Assembly (NCBI GenBank): GCA_903957405.1 | Contig: CAJBPC010000493.1 | Coordinates: 1 to 14,757, forward strand | Length of the DNA: 14,757 nucleotides | Direction: 5' to 3' | From: an uncultured bacterium | GTDB lineage: Bacteria; Bacteroidota; Bacteroidia; Chitinophagales; Chitinophagaceae | In this document: one piece after another, positions 7,855-14,656 of the stretch | Numbering within the stretch: the stretch's first letter is position 1 | Layout of the letters: each line of letters begins with the position of its first letter | Translations under genes and position numbers: made by a program | Notes under the pieces: generated by a model | Seen by the model: the letters and a program-made list of their open reading frames with translations, nothing else | Told to the model about the DNA's origin: nothing | Database searches by the model: none

Positions 7855-8568
7855 ATGATGTTGCAGTTGTTGATACCGGCTTTTTTGATGGGTTTTGCAG
7901 GCAGCCTTCATTGCGTAGGCATGTGCGGGCCCCTTGCAATGGCACTGCCCTTGCAGGGCAGGTCGACCATTGGGAAAATCTCCGGTGCCATGGCTTACAA
8001 CACAGGTCGCGTCACGACATATGCTTTGTTCGGAATGGTTTTTGGTTTGCTGGGACGGAGTTTTGCATGGTTCGGGTGGCAGCAACGTATCTCTATTGGT
8101 TTAGGCGTCGTGATCATTTTTTTTCTCCTTATGCCAAGGGTGCTTCCTAACATGAGCATGCATCCGGCAATCCAAAAATATATGGCTGGTTTGAGGAAAG
8201 CCATCGCAACATACCTTTTCAAGGGAGATCCTGCATCCATGTACGCCACCGGATTGCTGAACGGACTCCTGCCTTGCGGTCTCGTTTATATGGCGCTGGC
8301 GGGGGCTTTAGTGACAGGGGATGTGTTCAACGGCATGTTGTTCATGACGGTGTTCGGTCTTGGTACCATTCCGGCCATGCTATCAGTCACATTGGCGGGT
8401 GGTTGGCTCAAGCAACCCGTCAGGGTTAAAATCCGGCAGGTGTATCCGGTCATTCTGCTCGCAATGGCCACACTTCTCATCCTCCGGGGTATGGGCCTCG
8501 GAATTCCTTTTGTGAGTCCCAAACTCAATGTGAGCGAATCGGTAGACATGGATTGCCATCCAAACTGA
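7855..8568 (+). CDS. TauE/SafE-like membrane protein (DsbD_2-type), probable cbb3 maturation factor
   Basis: A 237-residue protein with about six transmembrane helices. Two conserved motifs mark the family: GSLHCVGMCGPLAMALP (16-32), with H19, C20 and C24, and NGLLPCGLVY (136-145), with P140 and C141. These resemble the membrane core of DsbD/CcdA thiol-disulfide carriers and TauE/SafE exporters. Members of this subfamily are regularly encoded at the end of cbb3 clusters, usually annotated only as sulfite exporters; a role in copper handling or thiol redox during oxidase assembly is more likely, but is inferred from context. The last residues, VDMDCHPN, add Cys, His, Met and Asp ligands at the C-terminus, which could bind metal. 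Start ATG 7855 is followed at once by ATG 7858. This is the last gene of the compact cbb3 block. Confidence 0.83.
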   Translation: MMLQLLIPAFLMGFAGSLHCVGMCGPLAMALPLQGRSTIGKISGAMAYNTGRVTTYALFGMVFGLLGRSFAWFGWQQRISIGLGVVIIFFLLMPRVLPNMSMHPAIQKYMAGLRKAIATYLFKGDPASMYATGLLNGLLPCGLVYMALAGALVTGDVFNGMLFMTVFGLGTIPAMLSVTLAGGWLKQPVRVKIRQVYPVILLAMATLLILRGMGLGIPFVSPKLNVSESVDMDCHPN

Positions 8569-8578
8569 CAAGTGTCAG
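8565..8578. repeat. Short inverted repeat overlapping the TauE-like gene's stop
   Basis: CTGACA-AG-TGTCAG is a 6-base perfect inverted repeat with a 2-base centre that includes the TGA stop. The loop is too small for a typical terminator hairpin and no T-run follows, so it would fit an operator better than a terminator. It may be chance. A further CTGACAG occurs at 8614-8620. Confidence 0.3.
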
Positions 8579-8602
8579 CATTCTTTATGACTGAAATTAT
8601 AA

Positions 8603-8630
8603 TTGTTAAAGGGCTGACAGGATAGTTTTG
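8603..8630 (+). promoter_or_regulatory. Bacteroidota-type promoter for the downstream small gene
   Basis: TTG (8603-8605) and TAGTTTTG (8623-8630) are separated by 17 bases and match the Bacteroidota -33 TTG and -7 TAnnTTTG elements at all fixed positions. Transcription would start near 8637, leaving a leader of roughly 180 bases before the GTG at 8821 and about 100 bases before the small ORF at 8738. This suggests that 8821-9213 is transcribed separately from the cbb3 genes. Confidence 0.5.
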
Positions 8631-8737
8631 CATTTGTATATAATTTCTTAGGTCTGATGAAGTCATAGATCGGAGGGGTGTTTTTATCGTTTTGACATGA
8701 TAAGACATCGGTATTGCATCCAGATCATAAGGAAGCC

Positions 8738-8824
8738 ATGAAAAAGCACATGACCATACCGGTAGAGGGCACAAGGATGGGTCATTTGGTAACAAGTACC
8801 CTTTTCAAGCAACGAAAAATGTGA
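8738..8824 (+). CDS. Possible 28-residue leader ORF
   Basis: ATG 8738 is preceded by AAGGAA at a suitable distance, one of the few Shine-Dalgarno-like sequences in the window. It opens a 28-codon frame (beginning MKKHMTIPVEGT) that ends at TGA 8822-8824. The stop overlaps the GTG start of the next gene by four bases (GTGA), a typical translational-coupling arrangement. The peptide matches nothing I know. It could be a coupled leader peptide, the true N-terminus of the next gene separated by a frameshift, or chance. Confidence 0.3.
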   Translation: MKKHMTIPVEGTRMGHLVTSTLFKQRKM

Positions 8825-9213
8825 CAGTGAAGCTACCGAAGAAAATATTAGAGCAGTTTCATCATGAGAATATGACATGGCTGAGGTCCATCGACTTCTT
8901 CAGGCAGGAGAACAGCCATTTGAAAACCAGGCTTGCAGAGGTGGTGGACAGTACGTCTGACAAGGAATTTTTAGCTCAGGCCGAGCATTTTCAGAACCAG
9001 TTCATCATTAAGGATGAATTTCTTGATGAGTTGCGTCATGATGTCAACGAGCAGGAAAGGAGCGTCATTGAAAAAAATAAGGGAAGAGACTTGTATATTG
9101 ATGAATTTTTCAAAACACGGCAACAGCATTTGCGTGGTCAGATGGAATATCTTGAGAAGGAATTCACCAGCCTGCGGAATGAGTTCAACCATTATCTGGC
9201 ACTCACCTTATAG
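8821..9213 (+). CDS. Small helical, charged protein of unknown function
   Basis: A 130-residue soluble protein that I do not recognise. It is rich in Glu, Lys, Gln, Phe and His, has almost no Gly or Pro after residue 6, and should form long amphipathic helices or a coiled coil (about 8-42, 47-87 and 92-126). It has no Cys, signal peptide or membrane segment. The start is doubtful: GTG 8821 has no ribosome site of its own but overlaps the stop of a possible leader ORF; Met18 (8872) is the first ATG. The same frame is open back to 8731 without an ATG, GTG or TTG and encodes a His-rich, protein-like stretch. It lies between the cbb3 block and its regulators, ends 13 bases before a bidirectional terminator and has its own promoter-like sequence. 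Any link to oxidase function is guesswork. Confidence 0.65.
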   Translation: MTVKLPKKILEQFHHENMTWLRSIDFFRQENSHLKTRLAEVVDSTSDKEFLAQAEHFQNQFIIKDEFLDELRHDVNEQERSVIEKNKGRDLYIDEFFKTRQQHLRGQMEYLEKEFTSLRNEFNHYLALTL

Positions 9214-9226
9214 CCTGTTATATGAT

Positions 9227-9259
9227 AAAAAAACCTGCATGGCTTATGCAGGTTTTTTT
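9227..9259. terminator. Bidirectional intrinsic terminator between convergent genes
   Basis: AACCTGCAT (9232-9240) pairs perfectly with ATGCAGGTT (9246-9254) around the loop GGCTT. Seven A residues precede the GC-bearing stem and eight T residues follow it, so the same hairpin gives a U-tract in either direction. It lies 13 bases after the stop of the plus-strand gene at 8821-9213 and about 20 bases beyond the stop of the minus-strand regulator gene, and should end both transcripts. Confidence 0.9.
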
Positions 9260-9279
9260 TATGTGAAGACTTTTCTGTT

Positions 9280-10338
9280 TCAGTTCAGCATTAACGACAA
9301 TTTTTTCTCATGAAGGATTATGATATTTCCGTCTCGAATATCAATCAGCTTTTCGCTCCGGAAATCGCTGAGGGTTCGAATCAGGGATTCGGTAGCGGTA
9401 CCTGCAATGTTAGCAAGGTCTTCGCGTGAGATGTGAATGGAGAACTGCTCAGATCCTGGCTTTTGATATTTTTTTTGCAGCGTGAGCAATGCGTCCGCCA
9501 CACGTTTGCGCAGCGAGTTGTACGCCAATCCGAGGAGTTGTTCTTCTTTTTCTGAAAGGTTGCTGGCCAGCATGCGGATGAATCGCTTGGCGACATCGGG
9601 ATTTTCGTTGATGAGCGATTCGAAGTCTTCCCTCGGGATGATGGCTACTTCAGAGTCTTCCATCGCTTCTGCGGTTTCTTTGTAAATGGAATTCTCCAGC
9701 AGCGATATGTAGCCGAAGAAGTCACCCACACTGTATAGCCCGACGGTGAGTTCCTTTCCATCGTCATTCGATTTGAATGTCTTTACCTTGCCCTTCTGCA
9801 CGAAGTAGAGGCGCAAGGGGTGATTGCCTTCGGAGAAGATAAGTTGTTTCTTTTTGTAGTGATTGATGTTCCTTCCTTCCGAGAGGGATTTCAGGGCATC
9901 TTCGCGACCTGAGTCCTTCATGAATTCCTGTATACCCATTATGTCAGGCGCATATTCCTTCTTGAGCATTTCCACTTTCCGAAGTCTTCGTTCGATGGAG
10001 TTCAGGATTTCTATGTCCGTGAAAGGTTTTGTGATATAATCATCCGCCCCCATTTCCATGCCCTTCCTGAAATCGGTTCGTTCGGCTTTGGCGGTAAGGA
10101 AAATGAAAGGCACATACCTCAGTTGCTCGTTTTTGTTGATCAGGTGCAGTACCCCATAGCCGTCAAGTACCGGCATCATGATATCGCAGATGATCAGATC
10201 GGGTCTTTCCTGCAAGGCTTTTTCCACTCCGACTTTTCCGTTTTCTGCGGTGATGACTTTGTAGTTTGCAAGTTCGAGGATCTCTGCAATATTCTCCCTT
10301 ACTTCGAAATTGTCTTCAATCAACAGGATGGTCTTCAT
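9280..10338 (-). CDS. Response regulator receiver fused to a Crp/Fnr-family transcription factor
   Basis: A 352-residue cytosolic protein. Residues 1-122 are a complete receiver domain: acidic pocket E8/D9, phosphorylation site D52 in CDIMMP, T82 and K104 in YITKPF. A linker (123-150) leads to a Crp-type cyclic-nucleotide-binding fold (about 155-255), a long dimerisation helix (250-285) and a winged helix-turn-helix (about 298-342). The recognition helix TATESLIRTLSDF keeps the E317 and R321 used by Crp/Fnr proteins to read TGA. The only Cys is C51, so no FNR-type 4Fe-4S cluster is possible, and the cAMP-contacting Glu and Arg-Ser of CRP are replaced (Y210, K220-E221). Activity is therefore probably controlled by phosphorylation. 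The gene overlaps the sensor kinase by four bases (ATGA), making that kinase the likely partner. A plausible target is the FNR-like site before ccoS. Confidence 0.93.
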   Translation of the reverse strand: MKTILLIEDNFEVRENIAEILELANYKVITAENGKVGVEKALQERPDLIICDIMMPVLDGYGVLHLINKNEQLRYVPFIFLTAKAERTDFRKGMEMGADDYITKPFTDIEILNSIERRLRKVEMLKKEYAPDIMGIQEFMKDSGREDALKSLSEGRNINHYKKKQLIFSEGNHPLRLYFVQKGKVKTFKSNDDGKELTVGLYSVGDFFGYISLLENSIYKETAEAMEDSEVAIIPREDFESLINENPDVAKRFIRMLASNLSEKEEQLLGLAYNSLRKRVADALLTLQKKYQKPGSEQFSIHISREDLANIAGTATESLIRTLSDFRSEKLIDIRDGNIIILHEKKLSLMLN

Positions 10339-12017
10339 ATGTCGAATTTAATTGTGAAAGTGGTGCCTTTTTCCAGTTCGCTTTCCACTATCATGTGGCC
10401 GTTCATGAGTTCAATGTATTTGGATACAATGTGGAGTCCGAGTCCGGTTCCCTGGATATTTGTCGCGTTTTTGCCCCGGAAGAAACGCTCGAAGAGATGT
10501 TTTTTATCATCATCAGAAATGCCTATGCCATTGTCACTGATGGAAATTAGTATTTGTTTCGGACTTACCTGGGTTTCCACATCGATAAGGCCATTTTCAG
10601 GCGAGAATTTGATGGCATTGGATACGAGGTTGATGATCACATTGCGAAGCAGTGAGAGGTCGAGGTGGACCATCTGGTTGCCATGGTGACGAAACCGGAT
10701 TTTCTGCCCCAGACGAATGATCGTCTGCATCTCATTGCAAACCAAATGAACCTGTTCTTTCAAATTAAAATCAGCGAAGTTGGCCTGGATCTTTCCTTCC
10801 TCGAGCCGACCGATCGATAGGAACTCATTCAGGATATCCGTCAGGTTGCTCACTGCAGATCGGATCCGCTGGATATGTTTGTCGCGTTTGTTCTGTTCTT
10901 CTGAAAGGGTATATTTCGCTACCAGTGATGCTGATGACAAGATCGTACTCAGAGGCGTCCTGAACTCATGAGAAGCCATGGAAACAAACCTTGTTTTAAG
11001 GTCGCTGAGTTCTTTTTCCTTGCTAAGGGCTTTCTCGAGCTCGTCGCGTGATTTTTCCAGGATCTCTAGGGTTTCCTGCAGTTGCCGGGTCCGTTGCTCC
11101 ACTTTGGCCTCCAACTCCTCGTTGAGTTTTTCGATTTCATCATTCGCTTTCGCCATTTCCTCCTGCTGCTTCATGATTGCCATCTCGATCTCTCTGCGTT
11201 TGGTGATATCGATGATGTATGCAATCACGAAATGTCCCTCGATCGTCTTGTAATGACCCAAACTGATTTCAACGGGAAATTCACTGCCATCACTTTTTCG
11301 GGCATATAAGTCGAAACCTTGTCCCATATTCCGGCTTGACGGCTGTGCATGGAAGCGTTCTCTATGCGACAGATGTTTTTCCCGAAAGCGGGATGGTATC
11401 AGATCCTCTACTTTCATGCCCGGAATATCGCTCTGCGCATATCCGAATGTTTGGATGGCCATCTTATTGGCAAGTACGACTTCTCCCTTCTCATTGGATA
11501 CAATAATCGCCATGCTGGAATACTGGAAAAGGGCTTCAAATCGCTGCTTCTCACGGAGTAAACTTGCATCGATAAAGTTCAGTCTATCGAATCTTACCTT
11601 CATCTGGTCGGGGTGGAAGACGCTTTGGCTGAACGGCTCTGCCTTCCCGATGATCTGATACTCGTGATCTCCGAGTTCTTTCAGCTGACCCGGTGTAGGT
11701 TGCCAGACAATGCCATGATACATCAGCTGGCTATCATTTTCGCCTGAGATGAATTCACCCCGAAAGAATATGCGTCTCCCTTCCGTTTTAGCACTGAGGA
11801 CGAATATCCGATTCCGGAAGGATAAAATCTTTTCGAACGATAGATCTCGTTTATGGCGAGGAAGTATGATTTCGAAGCAATCTTTGAAATCTATGCCATC
11901 GGGCATGATTTCGGGCATGGACTTACCTTTCTCAATGATTTTCAAAGATCTGTCCAGTACAAAATATATCAGATGGATCCGTTCTATTTCCATTATTCCA
12001 GGGTCTGTTTCATGCAT
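10335..12017 (-). CDS. Soluble sensor histidine kinase: probable HNOBA domain, FixL-like PAS, HisKA and HATPase
   Basis: This 560-residue protein has no membrane segment and should sense an intracellular signal. Residues about 12-125 resemble the HNOBA (heme-NO-binding associated) domain of soluble guanylate cyclases: YFVLDRSLKIIEKGKSM, the SFEKILSFRNRIFVL stretch, RGEFI and a closing LKELG. Residues 156-272 are a PAS domain that aligns without gaps to FixL between PSRFREKH and GSEFPVEIS, placing H215 at the FixL heme-ligand position; the FixL Arg220 equivalent is Phe235. A coiled coil (275-345) joins it to the kinase core: H350 in SHEFRTPL, N467 in the N box, DNGIGI (495-500) and GTGLGL (523-528). 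It should autophosphorylate H350 and pass the phosphate to the receiver-Crp/Fnr protein, whose start codon overlaps its stop. Heme or NO binding is inferred. Met9 is an alternative start. Confidence 0.92.
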   Translation of the reverse strand: MHETDPGIMEIERIHLIYFVLDRSLKIIEKGKSMPEIMPDGIDFKDCFEIILPRHKRDLSFEKILSFRNRIFVLSAKTEGRRIFFRGEFISGENDSQLMYHGIVWQPTPGQLKELGDHEYQIIGKAEPFSQSVFHPDQMKVRFDRLNFIDASLLREKQRFEALFQYSSMAIIVSNEKGEVVLANKMAIQTFGYAQSDIPGMKVEDLIPSRFREKHLSHRERFHAQPSSRNMGQGFDLYARKSDGSEFPVEISLGHYKTIEGHFVIAYIIDITKRREIEMAIMKQQEEMAKANDEIEKLNEELEAKVEQRTRQLQETLEILEKSRDELEKALSKEKELSDLKTRFVSMASHEFRTPLSTILSSASLVAKYTLSEEQNKRDKHIQRIRSAVSNLTDILNEFLSIGRLEEGKIQANFADFNLKEQVHLVCNEMQTIIRLGQKIRFRHHGNQMVHLDLSLLRNVIINLVSNAIKFSPENGLIDVETQVSPKQILISISDNGIGISDDDKKHLFERFFRGKNATNIQGTGLGLHIVSKYIELMNGHMIVESELEKGTTFTIKFDI

Positions 12018-12214
12018 GATTGGTGTTTTTCAAAAGTCCCCCCGTCGGTGGTAAAAGGCAGATTTCCAAGATGAAATTATGACTTTCAGGAAACTTAAGG
12101 AATTGTGTCTTGTGGATACGAGGGAAAATATCAATAAGCCGGAATGATGTAGCAATATTTATATGACAACCATATTTCTAATTGCTCAAGAGATCCATGT
12201 CGTTTCGAGTCTAT
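12018..12214. other. Gap between ccoI and the sensor kinase gene
   Basis: This 197-base gap separates ccoI from the kinase gene on the minus strand. I find no clear hairpin terminator, no TAnnTTTG box and no full FNR-type palindrome in it; one TTGAT half-site is visible on the minus strand in TTGATATTTTCCC. A run of six C residues (six G on the minus strand) lies at 12038-12043. The kinase gene may be reached by read-through from ccoI or from a promoter that I cannot recognise. Confidence 0.5.
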
Positions 12215-14656
12215 TTATGTATCAAGTCCCATCCGCCTGGCAGTGATCGTTGACACCAAGGTTACGAAAATAACGATGCTGATGGAGCTTGCGGGCATTA
12301 GTATCGCCGCGATCAGAGGAGAAAGCCGTCCTTGAGTGGCAAAGCTCAGTCCAATGATATTATAAAGGATGGATATGATGAAACTGACAGTGACAATTTT
12401 TTTACCTGCCCTTGCAAAACGCAGGAGTCGGCTGAATTTTCCGATTCGGTCACCTTGCAATATCGCATCGCTCGCAGGCGAGAAGAGGTTTGTATTGTCA
12501 GACACGGCAACCCCTGCGTCACTTTGCTGCAATGCACCTGCGTCATTGAGCCCGTCACCGAGCATGAGTACATGATTGCCTTCTTGTTGAAGATGTTCGA
12601 TGTATTCAAGTTTCTGTTGGGGATCCTGCCTGAAAAGCATGGGTGTCTTGTGTCCGAAGATGTTTTCCAGATTGGATTTCTCAAGGTCATTATCGCCGCT
12701 TATCAGGTGAGTGCCGTATCCATCCGAATGAAGTTCTACCGCCATCTTTTCGATGCCCGGCCTGAAGTCATTGCTGATGGTGAAATGGCCTGTCAGTCGC
12801 CCGTTCATGGATACATGAATTTGTGTGCCGGTTGCCGGTGCTATGATATTTCCGTCATCTTTGGATCGTAAAAAGGGCAAAGAGCCCACGCGTAAAAAGG
12901 TATCATTTATTCTCCCTTCCACACCCATGCCCGCCACTTCACGAAAGTCACTCACCTTCAGTGAAGGGATATCTTCGCTCCGTTGCAGGCTCTCTGTGAT
13001 CATCTTGCTGAGCGGATGTGATGATTGTTTAGAAATGGAACGGATGAGATTGCGTTCTTTGTCATCGAGCCGGTCACCTTCGTACTGAACGAGTGCGGGT
13101 GCATTATGGGTAATGGTGCCCGTCTTGTCGAACACGATGGTGTTGATCTTGCCCAGGGTTTCAATAACGGAAGCGTTTTTCAGGTACATCTTGTTCCTGC
13201 CGAAGATGCGTACCATGTTGCCATAGGTGAATGTCGCAGACAGCAGCAACGAGCAAGGGCATGCCACAATTAGGATGCTGGTGACCACCGGCCACATTCT
13301 CTGGCTGTCATGGAGTTGCCAATAAGCTGCCGAAATGATTGCGATCGAAAAGAGCACGTAGGTGAAATATCGACTCCAGGGATGAATGAAAGATTTCACC
13401 TTATTCTTTCCATGCATGAAGACCTCGTTGTTCCAAAGCTGCGTGATATAACTTCCGGTAGCTGGTGTGACCACTTCAAGTTCGATGGCAGATCCCATTT
13501 GGCGTCCTCCCGCATAGATGAGTTCGCCTTTTTTTTTCGTTACGGGAGCATGTTCTCCTGACACGAAGCTGTAGTTGATATTGCCCGACTCACTTTTAAG
13601 GATGGCATCCGCAGGAATCATCTCCTCGTTGCGTACGAGGATCCTGTCACCTTGACTGAGGCTGCTAACGGGAAGGTTTTTTTCTTCACCGTCCCGGATC
13701 ACTGAAACGCCCAAAGGGAAGTAAGATTTATAGTCACGATCGAATGAGAAAGCGTCGTAGGTCATATGCTGAAACCAACGCCCGACAAGCATGAAAAAAA
13801 CGATCCCGGACAACGAATCGAGATATCCCGGACCGGAATGCGTCAGAATCTCATATACGCTGCGGCCGAAAGCCACGGATATTGCCAGTGCAATGGGTGC
13901 GTCGATATTCAGCCATTTTTGTCGTAATCCTTTCCATGCCGATACGAAGAATTCTGAAGCACTAAAGAATATGACCGGGAGTGACAGGGCAAGGTTCAGA
14001 TAGTCGAACAAGTTCCGCAATCCTTCAGCGCCGATATCTCCTCCGGAGAAATACTCTGGGAAACTCAGCATCATGATGTTTCCGAAGCAGAAACCAGCCA
14101 CGCCTATGCGGTAAATATATTTCCGGTCCTGTGTTGCGGGCTTCTTTTTTTCCGCGTCCTGCAAGCTGATATATGGTTCATAACCGATGAAGGCCAGCGA
14201 TTCGACGAGCTTTTTCAGGGATGTCTTAGCATCCTCAAAGATGATCACAACTTCTTTTCTTTGGAAGTTCGCTTGTGAAGAAATCACCCCATCATGCATG
14301 CGGTGCAGATTCTCAAGCAGCCAAATACAACTTGCGCAGTGCATGGTCGGCAGAAAAAAAACTACGTGTGTCTGTTCGCCATCCGTGAAGCGGATGAGTT
14401 TTGTTATCACGGAGTCATCATCGAGATAGTCGAATCGCCCGTTTGTGAACTTACCTTTCGCCTTCATGCCGGGGTTCTTGTCAAGGTCGTAGTAGGTGCA
14501 CATGCCATTCTCGTCGAGGAGAAGGAATACCTGTTTGCAACCCTCACAACAAAAATACCTGTCATGGTCTGAGATGGAACTATCGCATGACTCACCACAG
14601 TGGAAGCAAATCTCCACTGTATCGGTCGATATCTTTTTATTCAGGGTCGCCTCCAT
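12215..14656 (-). CDS. ccoI: Copper-exporting P-type ATPase CcoI (FixI), cbb3 maturation
   Basis: An 813-residue P1B-type ATPase. The N-terminus holds the Cys-rich segment seen in CcoI proteins (C17, C20, C24, then CCEGC at 36-40), followed by a heavy-metal-associated domain with MHCASC (105-110). About eight membrane helices surround the ion site CPC (466-468). Catalytic motifs are complete: the actuator SGE (366-368, Ser in place of the usual Thr), phosphorylated D510 in DKTGT, SHP (546-548), GDGLND (700-705) and the last-helix MPASS (787-791). CcoI moves Cu(I) out of the cytoplasm for insertion into the CuB site of cbb3 oxidase, not for copper resistance. The Cys-rich N-terminus and genomic context favour CcoI over CopA. 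It sits upstream of, and co-directional with, the sensor kinase, on the strand opposite the oxidase genes. Confidence 0.94.
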   Translation of the reverse strand: MEATLNKKISTDTVEICFHCGESCDSSISDHDRYFCCEGCKQVFLLLDENGMCTYYDLDKNPGMKAKGKFTNGRFDYLDDDSVITKLIRFTDGEQTHVVFFLPTMHCASCIWLLENLHRMHDGVISSQANFQRKEVVIIFEDAKTSLKKLVESLAFIGYEPYISLQDAEKKKPATQDRKYIYRIGVAGFCFGNIMMLSFPEYFSGGDIGAEGLRNLFDYLNLALSLPVIFFSASEFFVSAWKGLRQKWLNIDAPIALAISVAFGRSVYEILTHSGPGYLDSLSGIVFFMLVGRWFQHMTYDAFSFDRDYKSYFPLGVSVIRDGEEKNLPVSSLSQGDRILVRNEEMIPADAILKSESGNINYSFVSGEHAPVTKKKGELIYAGGRQMGSAIELEVVTPATGSYITQLWNNEVFMHGKNKVKSFIHPWSRYFTYVLFSIAIISAAYWQLHDSQRMWPVVTSILIVACPCSLLLSATFTYGNMVRIFGRNKMYLKNASVIETLGKINTIVFDKTGTITHNAPALVQYEGDRLDDKERNLIRSISKQSSHPLSKMITESLQRSEDIPSLKVSDFREVAGMGVEGRINDTFLRVGSLPFLRSKDDGNIIAPATGTQIHVSMNGRLTGHFTISNDFRPGIEKMAVELHSDGYGTHLISGDNDLEKSNLENIFGHKTPMLFRQDPQQKLEYIEHLQQEGNHVLMLGDGLNDAGALQQSDAGVAVSDNTNLFSPASDAILQGDRIGKFSRLLRFARAGKKIVTVSFIISILYNIIGLSFATQGRLSPLIAAILMPASSISIVIFVTLVSTITARRMGLDT

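Noticed and set aside
8644..8665. TGATGAAGTCA as a possible second Crp/Fnr site upstream of the small helical gene.
   Set aside because: The half-sites are separated by five bases instead of the six between TGA and TCA in FNR or CRP sites, and symmetry is poor.
8286..8795. A 169-codon open frame on the minus strand across the end of the TauE-like gene and the gap after it.
   Set aside because: It is antisense to a well-supported membrane protein gene, shows no family motifs and covers the promoter-like and leader sequences.
9316..9351. Inverted GATATT...AATATC near the 3' end of the regulator gene.
   Set aside because: It lies within coding sequence, is short with a 9-base loop, and has no T-run; the strong terminator is just beyond the gene.
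12332..12871. A 179-codon plus-strand open frame within ccoI.
   Set aside because: It is the antisense shadow of the P-type ATPase catalytic domain, whose motifs are intact.
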